DNA of 8,009 nucleotides from AVCC01 sp041736255 (GCA_041736255.1 JBGSTZ010000063.1:1-8009); one strand, 5' to 3'; positions 1 to 6,111 are shown, numbered from the stretch's first letter. Numbers and translations: made by a program. The notes: generated by a model from the sequence alone, not told the origin.

Positions 1-287
1 CTTGGCCAGTGCTGTTGCAGCCATGCCTTGAATGCGAACACGGTGAGCCCATCGACTCCTGCCGCGCCCTTGTTCCGCATGACCCGCTCATACGCTCGCC
101 ACAGGTTGTGACGTTCGACCACGGCGTCCACTGCCGCAGTCCTTCCGCTTTCGTTTGCCCATCCGCCGCCGTGCCAACCTCGGCACCCAGCCCGGTCATT
201 GACGAAATCCGTTCGTCTCTCTCCGTGCTGGGCGCAGTTGCCTGCCTTGTTGCGTCGTCGATTTGCATCGAGGTCGAATGTCCTCAT
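1..287 (-). CDS. ltrA: Group II intron-encoded reverse transcriptase/maturase, N-terminal fragment
   Basis: This is the intron-encoded protein that helps the ribozyme splice and copies it into new DNA sites. The frame runs off the left edge, so only about 95 residues are visible. From about position 133 down it encodes VVERHNLWRAYERV, then NKGAAGVDGLTV and KAWLQQHWP, which is the conserved RT0 region of group II maturases. The catalytic YADD box would lie outside the window. The start is uncertain. This frame is open from a TGA at 303-305, and its first ATG is at 287 without a ribosome binding site. The best-placed ATG behind domain III, at 318, is in another frame and stops at 196-198. An ATG at 199 opens the third frame. 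The residues before the RT0 block (many Gly, Trp, Arg and Cys) do not look like a usual N-terminus, so a frameshift is possible. The gene family is certain; intactness is not. Confidence 0.8.
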   Translation of the reverse strand, partial: MRTFDLDANRRRNKAGNCAQHGERRTDFVNDRAGCRGWHGGGWANESGRTAAVDAVVERHNLWRAYERVMRNKGAAGVDGLTVFAFKAWLQQHWP

Positions 288-318
288 CGCGTTGTTCAAT
301 GTTCAGGTCTTCGGTCAT

Positions 319-700
319 GGCTCTCGTCGGCTCACCGCCTTTGTCCTCGACCTACTATGCCCTCGGCTGACTTCTGCATGCGCATCCCGACACCTTGCGA
401 TGCCGGTAGCATGAGGCACACATGCAGATCTCCCCGGGTATTGCGCACACACCTTCACGCTTATGCCTGTCAGATCTACGTCGTAGCTTTCTGTACAAGT
501 ATTGGGCTTTGATGATAATTGACATCTCACCCGGCTACGCCGCCTCATATCCGCTTGCCTGTAGTCAGGCCAGCGCTTTGCCTTCGGCTTTCTCCAGTTT
601 CGCAGTCGCCCGCGACACCCTTGCCGTTCAGCTAACGCTTCCCCTTGTCGGGTGAGTAGAGGACTTTCACCTCCAAGTAAGTGCGCCCTGCCGGGCGCAC
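319..700 (-). ncRNA. Group II intron ribozyme, domains I to III
   Basis: This non-protein stretch is the 5' catalytic RNA of the intron. The first 20 bases (681-700) form a perfect 8-bp stem, GTGCGCCC with GGGCGCAC around a GGCA loop, as expected for the opening helix of domain I. The minus strand from there to about 440 fits domain I, the following hairpin-rich part down to about 380 fits domain II, and CAGAAGTCAGCCGAGG plus GCATAGTAGG (351-376) fits domain III. Domain boundaries are estimated by eye. Open frames on either strand inside this stretch are by-products of its RNA sequence. Confidence 0.8.
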
Positions 701-703
701 AAT

Positions 704-737
704 AAAAAAACCCCGCAACTTGCGTATGCGGGGTTTT
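704..737 (-). terminator. Intrinsic terminator of comEA
   Basis: On the minus strand a 7-bp GC-rich stem (CCCCGCA with TGCGGGG, loop of 9) is flanked by AAAA on one side and seven U on the other, 18 bases after the comEA stop codon. The stem and U-tract are typical of Rho-independent termination. The group II intron begins at 700, only ATT (701-703) after the U-tract. Confidence 0.92.
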
Positions 738-754
738 GGGGGGAATTATGCAGT

Positions 755-1111
755 TTATTTGGATGGCGCAGCTACAGCCGGGGCGCTCGACACCTTCTTA
801 TCTGCCTTGACAGCTGCTAGTGCTTTGGCAGGTGTATTCGGTTTGTTCTTGCCGTTGATGGTGAGACCTGCGTCTGACAGTTTGGTGGAATTTTTATCGC
901 CGATACCCTTGACCCGTTTCTCAAAATCCGGCCAATCCTTGAAGTCGCCGCCATTCTTGCGCTCGTCTAGAATGGTCTTGGACTTGGCTGGCCCAATACC
1001 TTTAATGCCATCCAATGCTACCTGATCTGCCTTGTTGACGTCGACTTGCGCGAATGCAAAGCCCATCGTTAGGATTAAACCGACTACGCCCAGCAATAAT
1101 TTCTTAAACAT
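755..1111 (-). CDS. comEA: ComEA-like secreted helix-hairpin-helix DNA-binding protein
   Basis: 118 residues. Family role: ComEA proteins bind double-stranded DNA in the periplasm without sequence specificity and help to pull it through the outer membrane during natural transformation. Residues 1-21 form a Sec signal peptide (Lys-Lys, then a hydrophobic run, ending AFA before QVD), so the mature protein should be periplasmic. Residues 22-87 hold the (HhH)2 fold: VDVNKADQVALDGIKGIGPAK, an ERKNGGDFKDWPDF linker, and the second hairpin VKGIGDKNSTKL. The Ala/Lys/Pro-rich tail (about 88-118) looks disordered and basic. The start at 1111 has a good ribosome binding site, AAGGA at 1117-1121. It lies 134 bases behind rfaE1 with an AT-rich gap that may hold its own promoter, and ends in a strong terminator. 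Whether this organism is competent cannot be told from this one gene. Confidence 0.92.
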   Translation of the reverse strand: MFKKLLLGVVGLILTMGFAFAQVDVNKADQVALDGIKGIGPAKSKTILDERKNGGDFKDWPDFEKRVKGIGDKNSTKLSDAGLTINGKNKPNTPAKALAAVKADKKVSSAPAVAAPSK

Positions 1112-1191
1112 TTCATTCCTTTTAGTAGGCTAATTATCATTAAAAAAGTCGAAATAGTGCTGGCGAAATGTACTCACAAGCAACCTTTCAA

Positions 1192-1222
1192 ACTATACAA
1201 CAAATTGCTTGCTATATAGCAA
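1192..1222 (-). promoter_or_regulatory. Candidate comEA promoter with a 14-bp palindrome
   Basis: The gap between rfaE1 and comEA is AT-rich. At 1209-1222 lies the perfect palindrome TTGCTATATAGCAA. On the minus strand a TATAGT box (1192-1197) fits a -10 element, and TTGCTA (1217-1222) could be a -35, but the spacer would be 19 bases, longer than usual. The palindrome would then overlap the -35 and could be an operator. Transcription would start near 1185, giving a leader of about 75 bases. This is inference from pattern only. Confidence 0.3.
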
Positions 1223-1245
1223 ATAAATTTTTCCTGTAATGGGTT

Positions 1246-2169
1246 TTAATCCCTTAACTCATCCATCGAGACCGTGGCTGTACCCAGCTTACCTACCACG
1301 ATGCCGCCGGCGCGATTGGCGTAAGACACCGCTTGCTCCAGCGGTAGTCCAGCGCCCAACATCACAGCCAACGTGGCGATTACGGTGTCACCCGCACCAG
1401 AGACATCAAACACTTCACGCGCCATCGTTGGCACATGCCACACGCCCTGCGCCGAATACAGCGTCATGCCTTCTTCAGAACGGGTTAGTAACAAGGCCTC
1501 CAGTTGCAGCTTTGTACGCAGTTGCTGTGCTTTGGCAGTCAGCTCTGCTTCGCTGCTCCAGGAGCCGACGATGACACGGAACTCTGCCTTGTTGGGTGTC
1601 AATATTGAAGCACCTGCATAACAACTGAAGTCTTCTCCTTTCGGGTCAACCAGCACCGTTTTACCCGCCTGCCGAGCCAGGCGAATCATGGCGGCCACAT
1701 TGACCAACCCGCCCTTGGCATAATCGGACAACACCACTACATCGTAATCTGCGAGCAGCGCACCAAACTGTGCCAGTTTGTTGCGCAATGCGTCATCAGC
1801 AGGTGCCTTCTCGAAATCGATGCGCAGCAATTGTTGCTGACGGCCGATGACGCGCAATTTGATGATGGTCGAAGTCGCAGCATCGCGCTGCAGGAAGTTG
1901 CGAATAGCGGCGTCATGCAGCAGGCGCGCAATCGCGTCGCCTGCTTCATCCTGCCCCACCACGCCCAATAAACCTGCGTGCGCTCCCAAAGCGGATACAT
2001 TGCGCGCAACATTGGCCGCGCCGCCCAGGCGCTCTTCGCTTTTTGCCACATGTACCACCGGCACCGGCGCTTCCGGCGATATCCGGTTGACGTCGCCAAA
2101 CCAGTAACGGTCCAGCATCACATCGCCCACCACCAAAATTCGTGTCGTATCCAGTATCGGTAATTTCAT
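1246..2169 (-). CDS. rfaE1: D-glycero-beta-D-manno-heptose-7-phosphate kinase
   Basis: 307 residues, PfkB/ribokinase family. It phosphorylates D-glycero-D-manno-heptose 7-phosphate at C1, a cytoplasmic step toward ADP-heptose for the LPS inner core. Visible signatures are the N-terminal VVGDVMLDRYWFGDVNRISP and PEAPVPVV (residues 13-38), the glycine-rich GGAANVARN (49-57), VDPKG (174-178), TPNKAE (191-196) and the C-terminal PfkB signature DVSGAGDT (255-262), whose Asp261 should be the catalytic base. E. coli HldE carries a second, nucleotidyltransferase domain (about 477 residues in total). Here the protein ends after the kinase domain, so the adenylyltransferase must be a separate gene (rfaE2/hldC type). 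The start at 2169 has only a weak upstream GGA. It lies 140 bases behind lapB, and hldD, often found next in Burkholderiales, is not between it and comEA. Confidence 0.95.
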   Translation of the reverse strand: MKLPILDTTRILVVGDVMLDRYWFGDVNRISPEAPVPVVHVAKSEERLGGAANVARNVSALGAHAGLLGVVGQDEAGDAIARLLHDAAIRNFLQRDAATSTIIKLRVIGRQQQLLRIDFEKAPADDALRNKLAQFGALLADYDVVVLSDYAKGGLVNVAAMIRLARQAGKTVLVDPKGEDFSCYAGASILTPNKAEFRVIVGSWSSEAELTAKAQQLRTKLQLEALLLTRSEEGMTLYSAQGVWHVPTMAREVFDVSGAGDTVIATLAVMLGAGLPLEQAVSYANRAGGIVVGKLGTATVSMDELRD

Positions 2170-2309
2170 CAGATATATTCCGGCAAACCCCGGTTTTCAG
2201 ACCCAGGCCTAAATGGCATCGACTGCGCTGCAGTAGATACCATTCATTAAGATACCGCAAATACTGCGGCGCTAAGATGTGCAGATTTCAAGCGCATTCA
2301 ACTATAAGG

Positions 2310-3485
2310 CTAATTCATTACGCTAAGTTCTTCGGTACGGCGCGGCGGATACGTTTCCCATCGGTTGCAGCCCGGGCATTGCCAATAGAATTGGCGCGCC
2401 TTGAAGCCACAATGGCTGCACTGATAACGTGCCAGCTTTTGTGCATAGCTATGCACCAGATGTTTGACCATGGATAACTCTGGCTGGATCTCCGGCCGGG
2501 CATCCATTAAACGCGCATCGAGCAACTTGTCGAGTCCGAGCAAGGTAGGCGTGCGACGTAATTCATCGCTGGCTAACTGCTTGGCGGCCTCCACGCCATG
2601 AAATTCGACTTCTGCCTTGAAAACCACTTCGAGCAAGTCGATAGACGGCGCTTCAGCAAGATAAAGTTTCAATAAATTAATGCCTTCTTCGGCTCGACCG
2701 ACACTGCGATAACCGTCCATCAGACGCTGCGCTGCCAATGCCACATGCGGCACGCTCTGTTGCTCGACCCGGCGCCAGGCCAACAATGCACCTTCAAGGT
2801 CGCCTTTGGCATGTGCCACATCGCCGATCAGCAAAGTGGCGCGCACACTTTTGCGGTCGGCTGCCAGGGCTTTTTCCAGCAAGGCCAGCGCGGCATCTGG
2901 ATGGGTATGCACCAATGCGTCTTGTGCCATTTCACAGTAAAACTGGGCAATTTCTTTTTGTCGTCCACCTGCGCCCGATTGCTGCAAACCCTGCGCCGCT
3001 TCAATCGCGCGCGGCCATTCTTTTTCGCGCTGAAAGATTTCCAGCAAGGCGCGCTGCGCTTGCGCGCCGTAAGGCGTTTCCAGCAGTTGATCGAAAGTTT
3101 CTTCGGCCCGATCCAGCAAGCCTGCTTTCAGGTAATCCTGGCCCAGTTCAAACAATGCCTGCAAGCGATGTTCCTGCGGCAAATCCGGACGCGCGAGCAA
3201 ATTCTGGTGCATGCGAATCGCTCTTTCAGTTTCACCGCGTCGGCGAAACAGGCTGCCAAGTGCGAAATGCAGCTCCACAGTTTCCGGATCGAGTTTGACA
3301 ACTTCAATGAAAGCATCGATTGCTTTATCCGGTTGCTCATTGAGCAGAAAATTCAAGCCTTTAAAATAACCGCGAGGCAAGCTGCGGGACTCCGATAACA
3401 ATTGTTTGATATCCACGCGCGCGGCGATCCAGCCCAGTCCGAAAAAAATCGGCATCCCAAGCAGCCACCAAACTTCAAATTCCAT
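2310..3485 (-). CDS. lapB: Lipopolysaccharide assembly protein B (LapB/YciM)
   Basis: 391 residues, close to the E. coli length (389). Family role: an inner-membrane-anchored TPR protein that promotes FtsH-mediated breakdown of LpxC, so balancing LPS with phospholipid synthesis, and may scaffold LPS assembly. Residues 5-22 (VWWLLGMPIFFGLGWIAA) form the single membrane anchor. The cytoplasmic part starts with a conserved block, RGYFKGLNFLLNEQPDKAI, and has a run of TPR-like helical repeats to about residue 300. The C-terminus is a rubredoxin-like zinc knuckle with Cys356, Cys359, Cys370 and Cys373 (CSHC and CPGC). It follows lapA as in most proteobacteria, but 124 bases apart rather than tightly packed. 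The ATG at 3485 has no clear ribosome binding site. A tiny ORF with a better one overlaps this start (see 3475-3504). Confidence 0.96.
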   Translation of the reverse strand: MEFEVWWLLGMPIFFGLGWIAARVDIKQLLSESRSLPRGYFKGLNFLLNEQPDKAIDAFIEVVKLDPETVELHFALGSLFRRRGETERAIRMHQNLLARPDLPQEHRLQALFELGQDYLKAGLLDRAEETFDQLLETPYGAQAQRALLEIFQREKEWPRAIEAAQGLQQSGAGGRQKEIAQFYCEMAQDALVHTHPDAALALLEKALAADRKSVRATLLIGDVAHAKGDLEGALLAWRRVEQQSVPHVALAAQRLMDGYRSVGRAEEGINLLKLYLAEAPSIDLLEVVFKAEVEFHGVEAAKQLASDELRRTPTLLGLDKLLDARLMDARPEIQPELSMVKHLVHSYAQKLARYQCSHCGFKARQFYWQCPGCNRWETYPPRRTEELSVMN

Positions 3486-3504
3486 GTAGGTTCAATCTTG
3501 TCAT
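3475..3504 (-). promoter_or_regulatory. Possible nine-residue leader ORF overlapping the lapB start
   Basis: On the minus strand an ATG at 3502-3504, preceded by GAGGTGA and GGA-like purine blocks, opens a frame MTRLNLHGI that stops in a TGA at 3475-3477, inside lapB and 11 bases past the lapB A of ATG. The lapB start itself lacks a Shine-Dalgarno sequence, so ribosomes ending the small ORF could re-start there. The geometry is seen directly; a coupling role is inference. Such a short frame can arise by chance. Confidence 0.25.
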
Positions 3505-3527
3505 AACGTTTTCCGTTTCACCTCAAT

Positions 3528-3550
3528 TGTGAACGCGAAGGCGTAACACA
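3528..3550 (-). promoter_or_regulatory. Imperfect hairpin in the lapB leader
   Basis: On the minus strand TGTG-TT-ACGC-CTTC-GCGT-T-CACA can fold into a small interrupted hairpin about 25 bases before the leader ORF start. The inner stem is 4 bp around a 4-base loop. There is no U-tract, so it is not a terminator. It may affect lapB translation or be incidental. Confidence 0.25.
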
Positions 3551-3609
3551 GACAATCCACAAACAATACATAAACACTTAAGCAGAGTACTTGGTGCGGC
3601 ATAATGAAA

Positions 3610-3924
3610 TCAACTGTGCAACACACCGTCAGGTTGCGGCGACTGGCTACGCGACAGATCGCGCGCCACATTCTCTTTTTCCATTTTGGCGATAACTTTC
3701 TTGTGCCGGTTCAATTCACGACGCTGGCGCAATACCGTGGACATCATTGCCAGCACACCAAAAATAGCACCACTGACGAAAAAAGCCAGCAGCATCAATA
3801 CCAAAGGCGCCCGCATTTCATAACCCAAAAAGAATTGCAACGCGACTTCCTGCGTATTCTTGAGGGCGAATCCAAAAAAAACAATAAACAGCAGACCTGC
3901 AATTATTCTAAAAATAAGTTTCAT
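3610..3924 (-). CDS. lapA: Lipopolysaccharide assembly protein A (LapA/YciS)
   Basis: 104 residues, like the E. coli protein (102). Family role: a small inner-membrane partner of LapB in LPS assembly and quality control (DUF1049 family). Two membrane segments are clear, residues 4-22 and about 40-62, with the conserved KNTQEVALQFF block between them. A basic, probably coiled-coil cytoplasmic tail follows (LRQRRELNRHKKVIAKMEKEN) and then a polar end. I chose the ATG at 3924 because GGAGAA (3932-3937) sits nine bases upstream and MKLIFR is the usual family start. The frame is open further up to an ATG at 4080, but that would run through the ihfB terminator and overlap ihfB. It lies after a strong terminator and a hairpin, so it probably needs its own promoter or read-through. 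Confidence 0.93.
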   Translation of the reverse strand: MKLIFRIIAGLLFIVFFGFALKNTQEVALQFFLGYEMRAPLVLMLLAFFVSGAIFGVLAMMSTVLRQRRELNRHKKVIAKMEKENVARDLSRSQSPQPDGVLHS

Positions 3925-3944
3925 TGCACGGTTCTCCAAAACAG

Positions 3945-3975
3945 TGCTGGCTGCACGGGAATCGCGCAGCCAGCA
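3945..3975 (-). promoter_or_regulatory. Strong hairpin in the lapA leader
   Basis: TGCTGGCTGC (3945-3954) and GCAGCCAGCA (3966-3975) are perfect 10-bp inverted repeats around an 11-base spacer, and the spacer can pair further into a GAA-type triloop. On the minus strand the hairpin ends seven bases before the lapA ribosome binding site and is followed by only four U (CTGTTTTGG). That makes it a possible attenuator or mRNA-stabilising leader structure rather than a full terminator. Confidence 0.5.
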
Positions 3976-3997
3976 AGAGCATGCGAAATTGTACGTG

Positions 3998-4026
3998 AAA
4001 AAAAACGGCATCCGTAGATGCCGTTT
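3998..4026 (-). terminator. Intrinsic terminator of ihfB
   Basis: Minus-strand stem AAACGGCATC / GATGCCGTTT (10 bp, perfect) with a TACG tetraloop, followed by eight consecutive U (3998-4005, overlapping the stem base), 19 bases behind the ihfB stop codon. This is a textbook Rho-independent terminator and separates rpsA-ihfB from lapA-lapB. Confidence 0.93.
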
Positions 4027-4045
4027 CGATTTATCTGTAAATGAC

Positions 4046-4351
4046 TCAGTCTTCTTTGATGGGTTGCCCCACCATCGCATCTACGCATTCGCGCAATTGC
4101 TTGCCCGGCTTGAAATGCGGCACCCGTTTTTCGGGCACCATCACCTGCTCGCCGGACTTTGGATTGCGCCCGATGCGCGGTGGCCGGCTATTCAGCGCAA
4201 AGCTGCCGAATCCCCGTATCTCGATGCGCTGACCGGTAGCCATGGCACCGGTCATTGCATCAAGAATAGTCTTGACCGCGTAATCCGCATCTTTAGCAAC
4301 CAGTTGCGGATAACACTCGGCCAAACGGGCAATCAGCTCCGACTTTGTCAT
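4046..4351 (-). CDS. ihfB: Integration host factor beta subunit
   Basis: 101 residues (E. coli IHF beta is 94). It pairs with IHF alpha to form a nucleoid protein that bends DNA sharply at specific sites, assisting recombination, replication start and sigma-54 promoters. Visible features are the N-terminal dimerisation helices (MTKSELIARLAECYPQL), the conserved RIEIRGFGSFAL strand (42-53) and the DNA-binding arm RPPRIGRNPKSGE (56-68), which carries the proline (Pro64) that intercalates between base pairs. FKPGKQLRECV (80-90) closes the fold. A seven-residue acidic/polar tail beyond the E. coli length is common in betaproteobacteria. It starts 14 bases after the rpsA stop with only a weak ribosome binding site (GGTAA too close), so translation is probably coupled to rpsA. 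It ends at a strong terminator. Confidence 0.96.
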   Translation of the reverse strand: MTKSELIARLAECYPQLVAKDADYAVKTILDAMTGAMATGQRIEIRGFGSFALNSRPPRIGRNPKSGEQVMVPEKRVPHFKPGKQLRECVDAMVGQPIKED

Positions 4352-4365
4352 TTACCGGTCAACAA

Positions 4366-6111
4366 TCAGTTCTTATTATCGAACTTGGCCTTCAACAACG
4401 CGCCCAGGCTGGTAGTGCCGGATGCTGCATTGTTGTCGGTTGCTGCCATCTTCTGCAGAGCATCGTGTGTTTCGACATTGTCTTTTGCCTTGATCGACAA
4501 TTGAATGCCACGCGCTTTGCGGTCGATGTTCAACACCATTGCTTCAACGGTATCGCCCACTTTCAGATGGGTACCAGCATCTTCAACGCGGTCACGTGAG
4601 AGCTCGGAAGCGCGCAGATAGCCTTCGACTTCTTCAGACAACTGGATCACTGCGCCCTTAGGCTCGACCGACTTGACAGTACCTGTTACCAGGGAACCCT
4701 TGTCGTTCATTGCAGCGTAGTTGTTGAATGGATCTCCTTCGAGTTGCTTGACGCCCAAAGAAACGCGCTCGCGCTCAACGTCGATTGCCAATACGATGGC
4801 TTCCAACTCGTCGCCTTTCTTGAAGCGGCGTACTGCTTCTTCGCCGGTTTCAGTCCATGACAAGTCGGACAAATGCACCAGACCGTCGATGTTGCCAGCC
4901 AAGCCGATGAAGACACCGAAATCAGTGATCGATTTGATAGCGCCACGGACTTTATCGCCCTTCTTGTGAGTGATTGCGAAATCATCCCAAGGATTGGACT
5001 TGCATTGCTTCATACCGAGGCTGATGCGGCGACGCTCTTCGTCAATTTCCAGCACCATGACTTCAACTTCATCGCCCAATTGGACAACTTTGTTTGGCGC
5101 CACGTTCTTGTTAGTCCAGTCCATTTCGGATACATGGACCAAACCTTCGATACCTTGTTCGACTTCAACGAATGCGCCGTAGTCAGTCAGATTGGTGACT
5201 TTACCGAACAGACGCGTGCTTTGTGGATAGCGACGTGACAAGCCAGTCCATGGATCGTCGCCCAATTGCTTGACGCCCAGCGAAACACGGTTCTTTTCTT
5301 TGTCGTATTTCAGAATTTTGGCAGTGATTTCCTGACCCACTGTCAATACTTCGGATGGGTGACGCACACGACGCCATGCCAAGTCTGTGATGTGCAACAA
5401 GCCATCGATGCCGCCCAGATCCACGAATGCGCCATAGTCGGTGATGTTCTTGACCACGCCGTTGACGATAGCGCCTTCTTGCAGCGTTTCCATCAGCTTT
5501 TGGCGCTCTTCGCCCATCGACGCTTCGATTACCGCACGGCGTGACAACACAACGTTGTTACGCTTGCGATCGAGCTTGATGACCTTGAATTCGAGCGTTT
5601 TGCCTTCGAATGGAGTGGTGTCCTTGACCGGACGTGTATCGACCAGCGAACCCGGCAGGAAAGCACGGATGCCGTTAGTCAGAACAGTCAAACCGCCCTT
5701 AACCTTGCCATTAACCGTACCAATAACGATTTCACCGGATTCCATCGCTTTTTCAAGCGCCAGCCACGAGGCCAGACGCTTAGCCTTGTCGCGCGACAGG
5801 ATGGTGTCGCCAAAGCCGTTTTCGAGGGATTCGATCGCAACTGAAACGAAGTCACCAACCTGGACTTCGAGTTCGCCTTGATCGTTTTTGAATTCTTCAA
5901 CAGGGATGAAGGCTTCGGATTTCAGGCCGGCGTTGACGATGACGAAATTATGGTCAAGGCGCACGACTTCAGCAGAAATCACTTCACCGGAACGCATGTC
6001 CTGACGGGACAGCGATTCCTCAAACAGGGCGGCAAAACTTTCCATTCCTGTTGATTCGGTTGCAATGGTTGCCATTCCAGTAGATTCGATGGCGGTAGAA
6101 GCAGTAGTCAT
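4366..6111 (-). CDS. rpsA: 30S ribosomal protein S1
   Basis: 581 residues (E. coli S1 is 557). S1 binds and unfolds mRNA at the 30S platform and is needed for initiation on structured or weak-SD messages. Six S1/OB domains are visible at about 42-108, 126-192, 212-281, 299-368, 386-456 and 472-541. The first two are divergent and bind the ribosome in the family. The later four show the VxGxVxxITDYGAFV, GLVHxSD and RxSLGxKQ pattern and bind RNA. The tail ends TSLGALLKAKFDNKN. The first ATG is used because the in-frame ATGs at residues 13 and 23 have GGA directly against them. There is no good Shine-Dalgarno before the start, as is also true of E. coli rpsA, which S1 represses autogenously. The extra N-terminus contains a ten-residue tandem repeat. 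It is followed closely by ihfB. Confidence 0.98.
   Translation of the reverse strand: MTTASTAIESTGMATIATESTGMESFAALFEESLSRQDMRSGEVISAEVVRLDHNFVIVNAGLKSEAFIPVEEFKNDQGELEVQVGDFVSVAIESLENGFGDTILSRDKAKRLASWLALEKAMESGEIVIGTVNGKVKGGLTVLTNGIRAFLPGSLVDTRPVKDTTPFEGKTLEFKVIKLDRKRNNVVLSRRAVIEASMGEERQKLMETLQEGAIVNGVVKNITDYGAFVDLGGIDGLLHITDLAWRRVRHPSEVLTVGQEITAKILKYDKEKNRVSLGVKQLGDDPWTGLSRRYPQSTRLFGKVTNLTDYGAFVEVEQGIEGLVHVSEMDWTNKNVAPNKVVQLGDEVEVMVLEIDEERRRISLGMKQCKSNPWDDFAITHKKGDKVRGAIKSITDFGVFIGLAGNIDGLVHLSDLSWTETGEEAVRRFKKGDELEAIVLAIDVERERVSLGVKQLEGDPFNNYAAMNDKGSLVTGTVKSVEPKGAVIQLSEEVEGYLRASELSRDRVEDAGTHLKVGDTVEAMVLNIDRKARGIQLSIKAKDNVETHDALQKMAATDNNAASGTTSLGALLKAKFDNKN
6034..6093 (-). repeat. Tandem 30-base duplication at the rpsA N-terminus
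   Basis: Codons 7-16 (AIESTGMATI) and 17-26 (ATESTGMESF) of rpsA align as two ten-codon units. Their cores GAATCTACTGGAATGG (6072-6087) and GAATCAACAGGAATGG (6042-6057) differ at two bases, both synonymous third positions. This explains part of the length beyond the usual S1 N-terminus. Confidence 0.6.

Larger units (their letters stand above)
1..700 (-). mobile_element. Group II intron, class IIC-like, 5' part (cut by the window edge)
   Basis: A retroelement made of a self-splicing ribozyme and its own reverse transcriptase/maturase. The minus strand begins at 700 with GTGCGCCCGGC, a typical bacterial group II intron 5' end, and continues with blocks that I recognise from class IIC introns such as that of Oceanobacillus iheyensis. 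These include the GGAGGTGAAAGTCC block near 660-675, GCAAGGGTGTCG near 610-625, CCCGGGGAGATCTG at 425-438 and the domain III block CAGAAGTCAGCCGAGG at 361-376. A reverse transcriptase N-terminus follows. The 5' exon is the intrinsic terminator behind comEA, and IIC introns are known to insert just downstream of such hairpins. The 3' end (domains V and VI) lies outside the window, so completeness and activity cannot be judged. Class assignment rests on remembered consensus and insertion site. Confidence 0.88.

Noticed and set aside
9..512. 167-codon open frame on the plus strand
   Set aside because: It is antisense to the group II intron ribozyme and maturase start, has no recognisable domain, and its composition (many Ser, Pro, Cys, Arg) is that of a shadow frame.
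1241..1254. GGG/CCC inverted repeat across the rfaE1 stop codon
   Set aside because: Only a three-base stem with no U-tract.
2170..2309. Small hairpins between lapB and rfaE1 (for example CCGCA/TGCGG at 2255-2269 and ACTGC/GCAGT at 2222-2234)
   Set aside because: Stems of five bases without a U-tract; not enough for a terminator or a known element.
2745..3398. 217-codon open frame on the plus strand opposite lapB
   Set aside because: Antisense shadow of a clearly real TPR protein; no motif, many Gln, Phe, Cys and Arg residues as expected from the complement of lapB codons.
3925..4080. In-frame upstream extension of lapA to an ATG at 4080
   Set aside because: It would translate through the ihfB terminator and overlap ihfB; the ATG at 3924 has a good ribosome binding site and gives the family length.
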